A stretch of DNA of 50,563 nt. It comes from Pseudomonadota bacterium. GTDB lineage: Bacteria; Pseudomonadota; Gammaproteobacteria; Steroidobacterales; Woeseiaceae. The translations under genes and the position numbers were made by a program. The DNA lies in assembly GCA_027621915.1 (NCBI GenBank), contig JAQCAD010000021.1, forward strand, positions 1-50,563, given 5' to 3'. Within the stretch, counting starts at the first letter, position 1. Each line of letters starts with the position of its first letter. Positions 42,655 to 50,563 of this stretch are shown here, piece by piece. The notes beneath the pieces were generated by a model. It saw only the letters and a program-made list of their open reading frames with translations, ran no database searches and had not been told where the DNA came from.

Positions 42655-43598
42655 TGTCGAAAATTCTTCTCATCGCCGAGCATGCTAACGGTGAGCTTAA
42701 TTCCAGCACGGCGAAGTGCGTCGCATGTGCCGCCGATTTGCCGGATGCTGAGATTCACGTGGTCGTATTCGCCGAAAATGGCGAGTCCGTCGCTGCTCAG
42801 GCCGCTGCTCTGGCGTCTGTAGTAAGTGTTATTCGAATTGACAATCCTGCCAACGCACACCAGCTGGCAGTGATTGTCGCGCCGCAAATTGTGGCGATTG
42901 CCGATGGATATACGCACATTTTCGGGCCGTCCACTACGTTCGGCAGGGACCTGATGCCGCGAGTCGCTGCGCTGCTAGGCGTTAACCAGATCAGTGACAT
43001 CATGGAGGTTCAGAACGAGTATCGCTTTAAACGCCTGATATACGCAGGCAATGCCGTCGTGACGGTCGAAGCGCCCGCTGATAAAGTCGTTATTGCGACT
43101 GTCAGGGTGGCCTCCTATCGCGTCGTAACGGGTGACGGCTCTGCAACCATTCAGACACTGGCACCGGAATTTATGATGCCAGAACACACTCGATTTATTG
43201 AGCTAAAAGCGGGCAAGTCCGATCGACCGGATCTGCAAACAGCGGCGAAAGTAGTGTCGGGCGGGCGCGCGCTGGGCAGCGCCGAGAATTTCAAGATTAT
43301 TTTCAGTCTCGCCGATGTACTTGGCGCCGGTGTCGGCGCTTCCCGGGCAGCGGTAGATGCCGGCTATGTATCGAACGAGATGCAGGTCGGTCAAACAGGC
43401 AAGATTATCGCGCCCGAACTGTACATCGCCATCGGAATATCCGGAGCGATCCAGCACCTGACCGGGATCAAGGACGCGGGCACAATTGTGGCCATCAATA
43501 AAGACCCGGATGCTCCGATATTCGAGGTCGCCGATATCGGGCTCGTAGGAGACTTGTTTACGCTTGTTCCGGAGTTCCAGGCTGCTCTAAGTAACTGA
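42654..43598 (+). CDS. etfA: electron transfer flavoprotein alpha subunit
   Basis: 314 residues. The C-terminal FAD-binding domain shows [39 protein letters not shown] and [20 protein letters not shown], then [20 protein letters not shown]. Translationally coupled with etfB. It converges on the peroxiredoxin gene with 11 bases between stops. Confidence 0.96.
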   Translation: MSKILLIAEHANGELNSSTAKCVACAADLPDAEIHVVVFAENGESVAAQAAALASVVSVIRIDNPANAHQLAVIVAPQIVAIADGYTHIFGPSTTFGRDLMPRVAALLGVNQISDIMEVQNEYRFKRLIYAGNAVVTVEAPADKVVIATVRVASYRVVTGDGSATIQTLAPEFMMPEHTRFIELKAGKSDRPDLQTAAKVVSGGRALGSAENFKIIFSLADVLGAGVGASRAAVDAGYVSNEMQVGQTGKIIAPELYIAIGISGAIQHLTGIKDAGTIVAINKDPDAPIFEVADIGLVGDLFTLVPEFQAALSN

Positions 43599-43609
43599 AC
43601 TTGTTTGGG

Positions 43610-44092
43610 TCAGATCGCCGAGAGAACGGATTCCGCCTTGCTGACCTCAAACTTGCCAGGGTCTTCGACCGCGACATGTGTAGCTACGCCATCGTCAATG
43701 ACGATCGCAAAACGCTTGCCCCGTTTACCCATACCGAAGGCCGTACCATCCATTACGAGGCCGAGGGCTTCTGCGTACTCGCCATTGCCGTCTGCGAGCA
43801 TCATTATCTGATCGCCGACACCCTGATCTTTGCCCCATGCGTGCATCACATGCACGTCGTTTACGGCCATACATGCAATTGAATCAATACCTTTCGCACG
43901 AATCGCGCCTGCATTTTCAAGAAATCCTGGCAGGTGCTTCGCTGAACAGGTTGGCGTAAATGCTCCCGGCACAGAAACCAGCACAACTTTCTTACCGGCA
44001 AACAATTCGTCAGTCGAGATCGCTCCTGGACCCGCTTCGGTCATGACACCAAACACGCCTGATGGCATTTTTTCTCCTGTCTTAATCGACAT
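43610..44092 (-). CDS. peroxiredoxin, Prx5 type
   Basis: 160 residues. Peroxidatic Cys49 is in VPGAFTPTCSAKHLPGF; a second cysteine, Cys74 (DSIACMAVND), may resolve. The later ADGNGEYAEALGLVMDG and KRGKRFAIVIDDGVATHVAV match the Prx5/AhpC-TSA 'redoxin' group, which reduces peroxides with glutathione or thioredoxin. It lies 16 bases downstream of a ferredoxin gene on the same strand, so a shared transcript is likely. Confidence 0.92.
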   Translation of the reverse strand: MSIKTGEKMPSGVFGVMTEAGPGAISTDELFAGKKVVLVSVPGAFTPTCSAKHLPGFLENAGAIRAKGIDSIACMAVNDVHVMHAWGKDQGVGDQIMMLADGNGEYAEALGLVMDGTAFGMGKRGKRFAIVIDDGVATHVAVEDPGKFEVSKAESVLSAI

Positions 44093-44108
44093 ATGTTATT
44101 TCTCCCGA

Positions 44109-44429
44109 TCAGTATTCATTTTCCGCGACATGGATGACGAGACCGTCCCATTCGTCGTTCATTTCCAGTTGGCATGTAAGCCGACTATTATCCTTTCGAT
44201 CATACGCAGCGTCGAGCATGCTATCTTCCATGTCGTCCATCGGCGGCATTTTGGCAAGCCACTCATCGTCGACGTACGAATGGCAGGTCGCGCAAGCGCA
44301 GGCTCCACCACATTCGGCAACAATTCCGTCAATGTTATTGTTAATAGCGGCTTCCATCACGGAATAGCCATTTTCAACCTGAACTTCGCGACGTTCGCCG
44401 TTGGGCGACACGAATATTACTTTTGGCAT
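44109..44429 (-). CDS. 2Fe-2S ferredoxin, adrenodoxin/Isc type
   Basis: 106 residues. The cluster ligands are Cys40, Cys46, Cys49 and Cys86 (GIVAECGGACACATCHSYVD and DNSRLTCQLEMNDEWDGLVI), the C-x5-C-x2-C-x36-C spacing of adrenodoxin-type ferredoxins. The acidic patch MPPMDDMEDSMLDAAYD is the partner-docking region. It is not in an isc cluster, so it more likely serves a monooxygenase or an oxidative-stress partner. It leads the ferredoxin-peroxiredoxin pair. Confidence 0.94.
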   Translation of the reverse strand: MPKVIFVSPNGERREVQVENGYSVMEAAINNNIDGIVAECGGACACATCHSYVDDEWLAKMPPMDDMEDSMLDAAYDRKDNSRLTCQLEMNDEWDGLVIHVAENEY

Positions 44430-44516
44430 TTTTCATACCTTGCCGAAAATTTTCAGCGCGATTGTAAGGACGCCAACCGTCCAGGGTCAATTTAAAAAAT
44501 TGCCGGTTGACTGACA

Positions 44517-44543
44517 TAAAAAACGGGCGCATTTCGGCGCCCG
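44517..44543 (-). terminator. Rho-independent terminator of the TonB operon
   Basis: A seven-base G+C stem (cgggcgc 44524-44530 with gcgcccg 44537-44543) and, on the minus strand, a six-T tail. It lies 23 bases after the stop of the TPR gene, ending the operon that starts at 49797. Confidence 0.93.
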
Positions 44544-44565
44544 CTACCTAATCATTTATTAGCTT

Positions 44566-45924
44566 CTAAATTCGCTCAGCGGCTTTACGTCGTTCTTCCA
44601 GCTCGCGTATTTGTCGTTGAGCCGCAACCTCAGCCAGGCGAATTTGCTCGTTTCTCTCAATGTCACTTTCAATAACACTGATCCATTGATTTGAAATCCT
44701 GCGTGATCGCTGCGTTTCGGCAGCCTTACGGAACGACGCGATAGCATCCCGGTAATCTGCTTCGTTATACTGACACATGCCCATCGAGATATGTGCGTTG
44801 TCCGGACTCTTGATCTTCCCTTTCTCAATGCCCTTTTTAATCGCAGACACGCACTCACCGTACTTTCCAAGATTCAAATAAGCATTTCCCAGCCGCAGGT
44901 CAAGCTCGCCCTCATCGCTCAGTCTCGCGGCTTCCTGTAGCGCGGGAATGGCCATTTCGTCTTCGGCGGCCAACGTCAATGCTTGCGACAACATTCGATA
45001 GTTCTTGTCATTCTTGGCCATCCGACCGCCTTTCATCTCCGCGTCCAGCAACGTCGCCGCCTTCCAGGGCACCTCGTGCTGCATATATAGCTGGGCCATC
45101 GTCGAGAGCTCGGATTCTTTCTCCAGGAGGCCCTGCGTGTGAGCGGCTTCATAAGCAGCCATCAGGTTGTCGTCTTCCCCAAGTTCCGTATAGGCCCCTG
45201 CCAGCGAGAACCAGTAAGCTTTCTTGGGCCAGCTGGCCAACAATATTTTTTGGATGTCGCGGACTTTCTTGTAATTCTCCTGCTGAAAATAGGCAAAATT
45301 CAACAATACATACCAGTCTTCCTTGATCGCCGTGTCCCGAGATGTGGCAATTCCCATTGCCGTCTCAATCGGTTTAATCATGTCAGGATAGCGGTTCACC
45401 TGATACAGATTCTGTGCATAGAGGATGTATGGCTCCGGACCAGGATTACTCTCCAATGCAAACCATTGATCAAGGAGACCCAGCGCTTTCGTGTAATTTT
45501 CTTGCATTGTCGTCAGCTGCGCCATCGTATAAAGCGTCTGTTTACGAATTTGCTCTTCAACGCTCGGTATTCTGAGCAATTCTTCGTAGGCCTGCAGAGC
45601 CCCGTTAACGTTATCCATATTGTAGTGAACGAAGCCGATATAGTTGAGAACGTTCTGCAACTCATACTCAGTAAGACCTTTCTTGGTCTTAAGTCCGTTC
45701 AGAACGTCCAGCGCTTCTTTCTGACGGTCGGCATCGATCAGCTCCTGCGCACTTTGAATTCGATCATAGACTTCTTTGCTAACCGCCTGAGCCTGTTTGG
45801 TCTTCTGGTTATCGCGCTCGTCTCGCTCATCCTCGCGGTCCTGAGCATGAATCGTAACGCTAGCAAATACGCTGCAAATCATTAGAAGGCCAAGCTTAGC
45901 CAAAGACAGGTTTTTCATTTTCAT
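44566..45924 (-). CDS. tetratricopeptide-repeat protein of the TonB cluster
   Basis: 452 residues from ATG 45924, with GAGGGA about eight bases upstream. A signal peptide (LAKLGLLMICSVFASVTIHA) is followed by a charged linker (DREDERDERDNQKTKQ) and a series of TPR-like helix pairs: EALDVLNGLKTKKGLTEYEL, VNGALQAYEELLRIP, YTKALGLLDQWFALE, EVPWKAATLLDAEMKGGRM, GECVSAIKKGIEKGKI and YRDAIASFRKAAETQ. A final charged helix (LAEVAAQRQIRELEERRKAA) closes it. It is probably periplasmic and may hold or tune the energy-transducing complex. It is the last gene of the operon, 35 bases after tonB. Confidence 0.88.
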   Translation of the reverse strand: MKMKNLSLAKLGLLMICSVFASVTIHAQDREDERDERDNQKTKQAQAVSKEVYDRIQSAQELIDADRQKEALDVLNGLKTKKGLTEYELQNVLNYIGFVHYNMDNVNGALQAYEELLRIPSVEEQIRKQTLYTMAQLTTMQENYTKALGLLDQWFALESNPGPEPYILYAQNLYQVNRYPDMIKPIETAMGIATSRDTAIKEDWYVLLNFAYFQQENYKKVRDIQKILLASWPKKAYWFSLAGAYTELGEDDNLMAAYEAAHTQGLLEKESELSTMAQLYMQHEVPWKAATLLDAEMKGGRMAKNDKNYRMLSQALTLAAEDEMAIPALQEAARLSDEGELDLRLGNAYLNLGKYGECVSAIKKGIEKGKIKSPDNAHISMGMCQYNEADYRDAIASFRKAAETQRSRRISNQWISVIESDIERNEQIRLAEVAAQRQIRELEERRKAAERI

Positions 45925-45959
45925 AACCAAAATCCCTCAGTTGAGTCCTGCTCTACCGC

Positions 45960-46565
45960 CTATTCTTCAAGTTCGAACCGGATGCGTGTCGTGACGCCCG
46001 CCACTTCCACGGGTACGCCGTCGACAACACGTGGTTTGTATTTAAATTTCAACACTGCCTGCGTCGCCGAACGGTCAAACAGACTACTGGTCGAAAATGT
46101 CACGATCGGATCCTTGACCGTGCCGGTGGTGGTCACCGTGAACGACATATCCACATAGCCCTCAACGCCGCGGGAAAGTGCTCTTGCCGGATAGACGGGA
46201 GCAACCCTCACGATTGGAAGATAATCGCCTTCCGCAATGTTCATGCCACCTGGACCTCCAATGTCCATATTCGTACTCACGTCGGGCGCAGGAATATTGA
46301 TTGTAGGTGCGTTCGGATCCACTACATCCGAATCCTGTGGCGGCGTCACCGGCGGAATCTCGGGTGGTTTCGGCGGTTTCTCAGGCGTGTAGTCCTCTGT
46401 ATTGAGCGTCTCATTTTTCTTAATGCGCACGAAGTCCAGCTGATGCTTAGTGCCTTCCTTACTAATTGCGTCCTCGGCGTGCTCGATCAGCAGATGCATG
46501 ACGAATATAAGTGACAACGTGATGATCGAACCGACAACGATCGAGAAAATGTAACGACCTATCAT
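45960..46565 (-). CDS. tonB: TonB-family energy transducer
   Basis: 201 residues. One N-terminal membrane helix (IFSIVVGSIITLSLIFVMHL) is followed by a short Pro-rich spacer (PEKPPKPPEIPPVTPPQD) and the TonB C-terminal domain (YPARALSRGVEGYVDMSFTV, then FDRSATQAVLKFKYKPRVVD). The spacer is much shorter than in Escherichia coli TonB, as in TonB2-type proteins. It contacts TonB-dependent receptors such as BtuB. Confidence 0.93.
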   Translation of the reverse strand: MIGRYIFSIVVGSIITLSLIFVMHLLIEHAEDAISKEGTKHQLDFVRIKKNETLNTEDYTPEKPPKPPEIPPVTPPQDSDVVDPNAPTINIPAPDVSTNMDIGGPGGMNIAEGDYLPIVRVAPVYPARALSRGVEGYVDMSFTVTTTGTVKDPIVTFSTSSLFDRSATQAVLKFKYKPRVVDGVPVEVAGVTTRIRFELEE

Positions 46566-46666
46566 GGTTAGCGCTCCTGTGCGGCGCTCGTCCGCTTCGC
46601 TAAAGCTTCCGAAAATCGGAGCCAGTCAAATAACTGACTCCGGCTTTCTCGTTCCGTTCCCGACTA

Positions 46667-47074
46667 CTACTGATTTGCCGCCAAAGAAACGTTAAAGACT
46701 CCGGCTTGACGGGCAGCGTCCATCACAGTAACCAGCATTTCATTGGTTGATTTTTTGTCGGCCTGAATCACAACGGACCCTTTCGGATTCTCCGCGTGCA
46801 ATCGCTCGATATTCGGGCGAACTGCCCGTGGATCAACCATACGCTTATCAATCCAGATCTCATCGTTCGCGCTGATGGCGATCAAAATGTTGGCATCAGC
46901 AATCGATTCAGAGGTCGGCGCGTCCGGGCGATTCACATCGATTCCGGCTTCTTTAATAAAAGAGGCCGTCACAATGAAAAAAATCAGCATAATAAATACT
47001 ACATCGAGCATCGGCGTGAGGTTGATTTCATTGTCTTCCTCTTCGCCGCCCATTCCTGCTTGCGCTCTACGCAT
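46667..47074 (-). CDS. exbD: biopolymer transport protein ExbD
   Basis: 135 residues. NEINLTPMLDVVFIMLIFFI contains the TM helix with the proton-carrying Asp24; the periplasmic part is VIQADKKSTNEMLVTVMDAA. The N-terminal MGGEEEDNE stretch is acidic. It forms the proton channel with ExbB. Separated from tonB by 101 bases and from exbB by 12. Confidence 0.95.
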   Translation of the reverse strand: MRRAQAGMGGEEEDNEINLTPMLDVVFIMLIFFIVTASFIKEAGIDVNRPDAPTSESIADANILIAISANDEIWIDKRMVDPRAVRPNIERLHAENPKGSVVIQADKKSTNEMLVTVMDAARQAGVFNVSLAANQ

Positions 47075-47086
47075 TTTAGAGTCCTT

Positions 47087-47614
47087 TTAGTGATCCATCG
47101 TGAGCGAGTCCTCAAGAAACTCGACCTCACGTCCCGCACGGCGGCTAAGCAATGTAACAAGGAGCACTCCAGAGAGGGCCCCCACCATTCCCGCCATAGT
47201 CGGCACAGTTGCCTGAGAAACGCCAGCGGCCATTGCGCGAACGTTGCCCGAGCCAGAGACAGCCATGACCTCGAATACCTTGATCATGCCCGTTACGGTA
47301 CCCATTAGACCAAGCAGCGGACACAGTGCCACCATGGTCTGAATCATTGGAATGGAGCCGCTGATTGACTGAGAGAATTGCGAGATCATCCCTTCGCGAA
47401 TCATATGTGCATTCCACGAGCGGCGCTCCGGTCGCGCTTCCCATCGATCATGAATATTCTCTAACATCTGTTTCATCGTTGAGCGGAAATACAGTAACCG
47501 CTCGATGATCAAAACCCACATCAGAAAAATTGTGATCGCAATCCAGGTCAATACAGAACCGCCCAACTCCATAAAGTCGCGAATGGCTTCAATACTGTCA
47601 AATAACCAATGCAT
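47087..47614 (-). CDS. exbB: ExbB/TolQ/MotA family proton channel
   Basis: 175 residues, three membrane helices. WIAITIFLMWVLIIERLLYF is the first; the MotA/TolQ/ExbB core is IPMIQTMVALCPLLGLMGTV then TGMIKVFEVMAVSGSGNVRA and MAAGVSQATVPTMAGMVGAL. Shorter than TolQ, as in TonB2-system ExbB proteins. It is 20 bases downstream of the large ExbB-like gene. Confidence 0.94.
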   Translation of the reverse strand: MHWLFDSIEAIRDFMELGGSVLTWIAITIFLMWVLIIERLLYFRSTMKQMLENIHDRWEARPERRSWNAHMIREGMISQFSQSISGSIPMIQTMVALCPLLGLMGTVTGMIKVFEVMAVSGSGNVRAMAAGVSQATVPTMAGMVGALSGVLLVTLLSRRAGREVEFLEDSLTMDH

Positions 47615-47634
47615 CGCCTCTCCTCAGCCGTGCT

Positions 47635-48990
47635 TTAGCCGTGCTTTTCAGAATGCGTGGCGACAATACCAGCACTCTGAGACTGAAGAATATTGATGAT
47701 CTTGCGGCTCTGCCCACTAACCAATGTGTGAATCAATACCATTGGAATAGCTACGACCAGACCCAACACGGTCGTCATTAGTGCTTGCGAGATACCGCCG
47801 GCCATCATCTTCGGATCACCAGCACCAAACAGCGTAATTACCTGGAAGGTTTTGATCATACCGGTAACCGTACCGAGCAACCCCATAAGTGGTGCAACTA
47901 CAGAGATCACCTTGATAAACAACAACCCTTTCGTCAGGTCAGGCATCTCTTTCAATGCTGCTTCACTTAGTTTGAGTTCGATCGTTTCGGTATCAGCATT
48001 TGTGTTGGCTTCGTACGCTGCCAGCACTCTGCCAAGCGGATTATCTGTGCTCGCCGTGTCACTCTTAAGCTGTGCACTCACCTTTCGAGCCGCTGACGAC
48101 AGTCCGATCCAACGAACGAATGCAATCAACAATCCGAATATTCCGAGACCAATAATGCAGTAACCGACAATGCCGCCCTGGTGAATTCGATCCATAACGG
48201 TTGGTGATTCGACCAGTAATGCAAGAATACCGCCGCGCGTTCCGTCAATTCCGAAAGTCACCGGACTGCTGGTCGCGTTCACCATGTCCCCGGCAGAGTT
48301 CGTATATCGGCCCTGCTCAGGCTGGCGCTGCAGTTCTGCAACGGTTCCGGAATCCGTAACTCGCAGATACCCACCGTCGAAAACAAGATTGAACGTGCCA
48401 ACACGCACGATATCTGTCGTAACAACCTCACCATCGGCTTTGGTTATTTCGAAAGGTAACTTGACGATCTTGCCGGACTCAGAAACTTCGCGCTGAAGTT
48501 CGGCCCAAAGCTGCTCGATTTCTGCAATCGAGGCCAGAGAACTTGCCCCCGCCATTTTGGCACCGAGTTTTGCGAGAAACGCTTCACGATCCGGAAACTG
48601 GATGTTGGTCAGCGACGTATTGAACCGACCCTGCGCGTCGCCGGATACTGTCTGCAAAACCCCGAACAATTCCTTCAAAGCGCCAAGGCGCTCATCCAGT
48701 TGCCCACGGGCCAGAACAATCTGCTCCTGATTGGAATTGAACAAAGCCTCCAATCGTTCAGAATTTCGTTCCTGTCGCGTCCGCTCGGCGCGGGCCTCAT
48801 TTACCATCGACTGCTGTTCAGTACGTGACTGCGCGAATCTAGCTTCACGCTGTTGCGCCTCGGCGTTGTCTCGTGCCTGCCCACGCTGAATCTGATTCAG
48901 GAGTTCGTCCATTGTGCTGGCGTTATCCTGTGCTTGCACAGCGCCCACAGTGATAAATACGCTGGCGATAAGTATAGCTATACGTTTCAT
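47635..48990 (-). CDS. TtpC-like protein, MotA/TolQ/ExbB proton channel with periplasmic extension
   Basis: 451 residues. A signal-like N-terminus (ILIASVFITVGAVQAQDNAS) and a long coiled coil (NAEAQQREARFAQSRTEQQS, then VNEARAERTRQERNSERLEA) precede a beta-rich region near 180-255. The ExbB-type core (IIGLGIFGLLIAFVRWIGLS, then PLMGLLGTVTGMIKTFQVIT and ISQALMTTVLGLVVAIPMVL) occupies about 270-445. That layout is that of TtpC, the fourth component of the Vibrio TonB2 system. It follows DUF3450 by 3 bases and precedes exbB. Confidence 0.92.
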   Translation of the reverse strand: MKRIAILIASVFITVGAVQAQDNASTMDELLNQIQRGQARDNAEAQQREARFAQSRTEQQSMVNEARAERTRQERNSERLEALFNSNQEQIVLARGQLDERLGALKELFGVLQTVSGDAQGRFNTSLTNIQFPDREAFLAKLGAKMAGASSLASIAEIEQLWAELQREVSESGKIVKLPFEITKADGEVVTTDIVRVGTFNLVFDGGYLRVTDSGTVAELQRQPEQGRYTNSAGDMVNATSSPVTFGIDGTRGGILALLVESPTVMDRIHQGGIVGYCIIGLGIFGLLIAFVRWIGLSSAARKVSAQLKSDTASTDNPLGRVLAAYEANTNADTETIELKLSEAALKEMPDLTKGLLFIKVISVVAPLMGLLGTVTGMIKTFQVITLFGAGDPKMMAGGISQALMTTVLGLVVAIPMVLIHTLVSGQSRKIINILQSQSAGIVATHSEKHG

Positions 48991-48993
48991 GGA

Positions 48994-49797
48994 TCAAGCT
49001 CCCCCAACGGATTTTGGTGCAGGCATCGGCAGCAGCATCAGCTCCGGCGCAATTAGCTGCCGTGCTACGCGAATGCCCTTGCGGACTTCACTACGATACT
49101 CACTGCCGAGCAGTTCATAGCCGCCCGTTTCAGCATTCCACCAGCCCGTAATGTTTGTATCGTCTGACTGAAAAAACAGACCAATCCGTCCGACTCGCAA
49201 CATGTTGTACTCACGAACGGCTCCGTCAACATTTAGCGATTCGGTATACCACTCGTTAGAAGTGCCGTAGTCCATTTCAATCTGGTAGGCCTCCATCACC
49301 TTGCGGAATTTTTCAGCAACACTGACGTCCGACCGCTCCATGATATCCTTCAGATCAGAAATTCGATTCGAACGCTCCGTCATCAGAAAAGGTATATCAA
49401 GACCGATGGACTGTTCGAGCGCATCGATCATCTTCTCCATGAGCGGAAAAATCTGCCGGTTTATGACGTCGACCTGCTCCATCGACAGCGCGATATCATC
49501 GAGCGTTGCCTTCTGGCCGTCGGTCTGTGCCGTCATCAAACGGTTGTAGACCTTGAGTCCGTCAATTTCTTTATTAATTGCACGGAAATCGTTAGCAAGA
49601 GTACGTGTCCCCTCGACTACCCTGTTAATGCGTTCCTGCGACTCTTGTGCGAGGGCAAGTCGTCGCATATCCGCCGCAAGAACCTGGTCTACGCTCGCGG
49701 ACTGGGCGAAGACGCTGCCAGCGGCAACGACAACTACTGCAATCACTGCACTTGCTGCGCCTGTCATCTGCCGGCTGCTGTATTTGCACCGTTTCAT
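48994..49797 (-). CDS. DUF3450 family periplasmic protein
   Basis: 267 residues, AAGGAG six bases before the ATG. A signal peptide (AASAVIAVVVVAAGSVFAQS) is followed by a long coiled coil (AQESQERINRVVEGTRTLAN, then DFRAINKEIDGLKVYNRLMT) and a conserved tail (VEAYQIEMDYGTSNEWYTES-type region, then LRVGRIGLFFQSDDTNITGW and WNAETGGYELL). DUF3450 proteins open TonB2-type operons and probably join the periplasmic face of the complex. This is the first gene; its promoter should lie in 49798-49990. Confidence 0.92.
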   Translation of the reverse strand: MKRCKYSSRQMTGAASAVIAVVVVAAGSVFAQSASVDQVLAADMRRLALAQESQERINRVVEGTRTLANDFRAINKEIDGLKVYNRLMTAQTDGQKATLDDIALSMEQVDVINRQIFPLMEKMIDALEQSIGLDIPFLMTERSNRISDLKDIMERSDVSVAEKFRKVMEAYQIEMDYGTSNEWYTESLNVDGAVREYNMLRVGRIGLFFQSDDTNITGWWNAETGGYELLGSEYRSEVRKGIRVARQLIAPELMLLPMPAPKSVGGA

Positions 49798-50517
49798 TGA
49801 TACTCCTTACTACAACGAGTTTTTAGTAATTATTGGATGTCGGGAGAGGGATGCGTAGCAATCACTTGACGACTCGCATAAACAAAAGGATGGACTGCAC
49901 CGACATGCAACAATCCCCCCTGCGCTCGCGACCCTCTCCACTACCGCCGCGGCGTTTAATTTTAGTTTTAACCCTTCGTGCTTAATTTACTGGACCGCCC
50001 GACCGGTTTTACACCTCGCGCCACCAGTCTACTTAAAGGGTCCCGCCTTGTAGGGCGACAAGAATACCATAAGCATCATAGATCGCCAGCCTTTGAACAA
50101 CATAACATCATCCGGCCTCTGATACGTCTGAAACGTGTCGTATGGCGAGCCTCAGCTGGCCTGACAGTCGCGGTACTCGTCCTGTCAACGGAAACACCAC
50201 GTAGCTTACAGACCGTAACGACCATCAAGCGAATTGGGGATGTAGCGCGTTGTATCGAACCGGATTCGGCCTACGTTCACGAATGCAATGAAGCGTCATT
50301 GACGAATCGTCAAAGACTGCCGCCATCACTAATACATCGCGATATGTTAAGACCTTTTAAATCATATATTTGCTGACGTAAGCTAAACCATTTTCATATC
50401 GACCGGAGTGAGCTTCTTGATGGTCAGGACCAAATGGTCGTCCCACTCATGTGACCGACAAATCGGTTTCCCGGGATCAAATGATCAATTAATTTGAGCT
50501 ATGGTCAAATCTGGTGT
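49798..50517. other. 720-base interval with no supportable gene
   Basis: Contains the leader of the DUF3450 operon (minus strand). A 132-residue plus-strand frame at 49978-50376 has a hydrophobic patch (SAGLTVAVLVLSTETPRSLQ) but no start codon near it and no recognisable family; I do not call it. No tRNA, repeat or terminator was seen. Confidence 0.4.
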
Positions 50518-50563
50518 ATGCCGATGAAATCAAGCGGCGACCTGGTTGGGTTGTTCGATCTCT
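50518..50563 (+). CDS. possible start of an ORF cut by the window end
   Basis: ATG at 50518 opens MPMKSSGDLVGLFDL and remains open to the edge. Fifteen residues are too few to assign; no clear ribosome binding site precedes it. Confidence 0.22.
   Translation, partial: MPMKSSGDLVGLFDL

Noticed and set aside
49978-50376. 132-residue plus-strand ORF near the right edge
   Set aside because: A short hydrophobic patch is present but there is no credible start before it and no ribosome binding site.

Overview
The window looks like a chromosomal segment of a free-living, probably marine gammaproteobacterium with moderate G+C. The basis is the gene set: a fabD-fabG-acpP-fabF-mltG-tmk-holB-pilZ block, a type II secretion (T2SS) operon with a rhombosortase, a DUF3450/TtpC/ExbB/ExbD/TonB/TPR energy-transduction operon, and a BtuB receptor under a cobalamin riboswitch. 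The absence of recBCD here and the presence of an AddAB-type helicase-nuclease pair fit less-studied lineages (Woeseia/Chromatiales-like). That taxonomic placement is inference only. No rRNA, tRNA, CRISPR array or complete insertion sequence was seen.

Layout. 1-10.5 kb is a loose, gene-poor stretch of single genes: the end of a VWA-like protein, a membrane-anchored unknown, a CBS protein, a PuuB-like oxidoreductase, a di-iron ferritin-like protein, a small membrane protein, HutD/Ves, an orphan MerE, a tandem universal stress protein and a lipoprotein. Three genes there look damaged: an EamA transporter with an internal deletion and frame change, a GFA-family gene with a one-base frameshift, and an AraC/GyrI-like regulator missing half its DNA-binding domain. 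10.7-12.9 kb carries the cobalamin riboswitch and btuB. 13-20 kb holds a membrane protein, a coiled-coil membrane protein, a GlpQ-like phosphodiesterase with a TIR-like (MTH538/ThsB-type) protein, a divergent EEP-family phosphohydrolase followed by a FadJ-like enzyme, and a double cNMP-binding/rhodanese protein.

20-27 kb (minus strand) is the fatty-acid/cell-envelope operon: fabD, fabG, acpP, fabF, mltG, tmk, holB, pilZ. Upstream of it on the same strand is a rhombosortase, which is divergent from gspGHIJKLMN (27.3-32.8 kb, plus strand). The T2SS run has the pseudopilins and the inner-membrane L/M/N proteins but not C, D, E, F or O. 32.8-38.9 kb is addA/addB, followed upstream by a CaiB-type CoA-transferase, a DUF6491 lipoprotein with a strong terminator, and an SseA-type sulfurtransferase. 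etfBA runs divergently at 41.9-43.6 kb and converges on a peroxiredoxin-ferredoxin pair.

44.5-49.8 kb is one minus-strand operon for TonB-dependent energy transduction, ended by a clear intrinsic terminator. It could energise BtuB, encoded 35 kb away. The last 0.7 kb has no gene I can support except a possible ORF start cut by the window edge. The least ordinary items are the GDPD/TIR-like/EEP cluster, the rhombosortase-T2SS junction with a dyad between them, the cobalamin switch with a hairpin beside the btuB start, the cNMP-cNMP-rhodanese fusion and a HolB without its zinc module. I did not find a clear-cut new multi-gene defence or mobile system.
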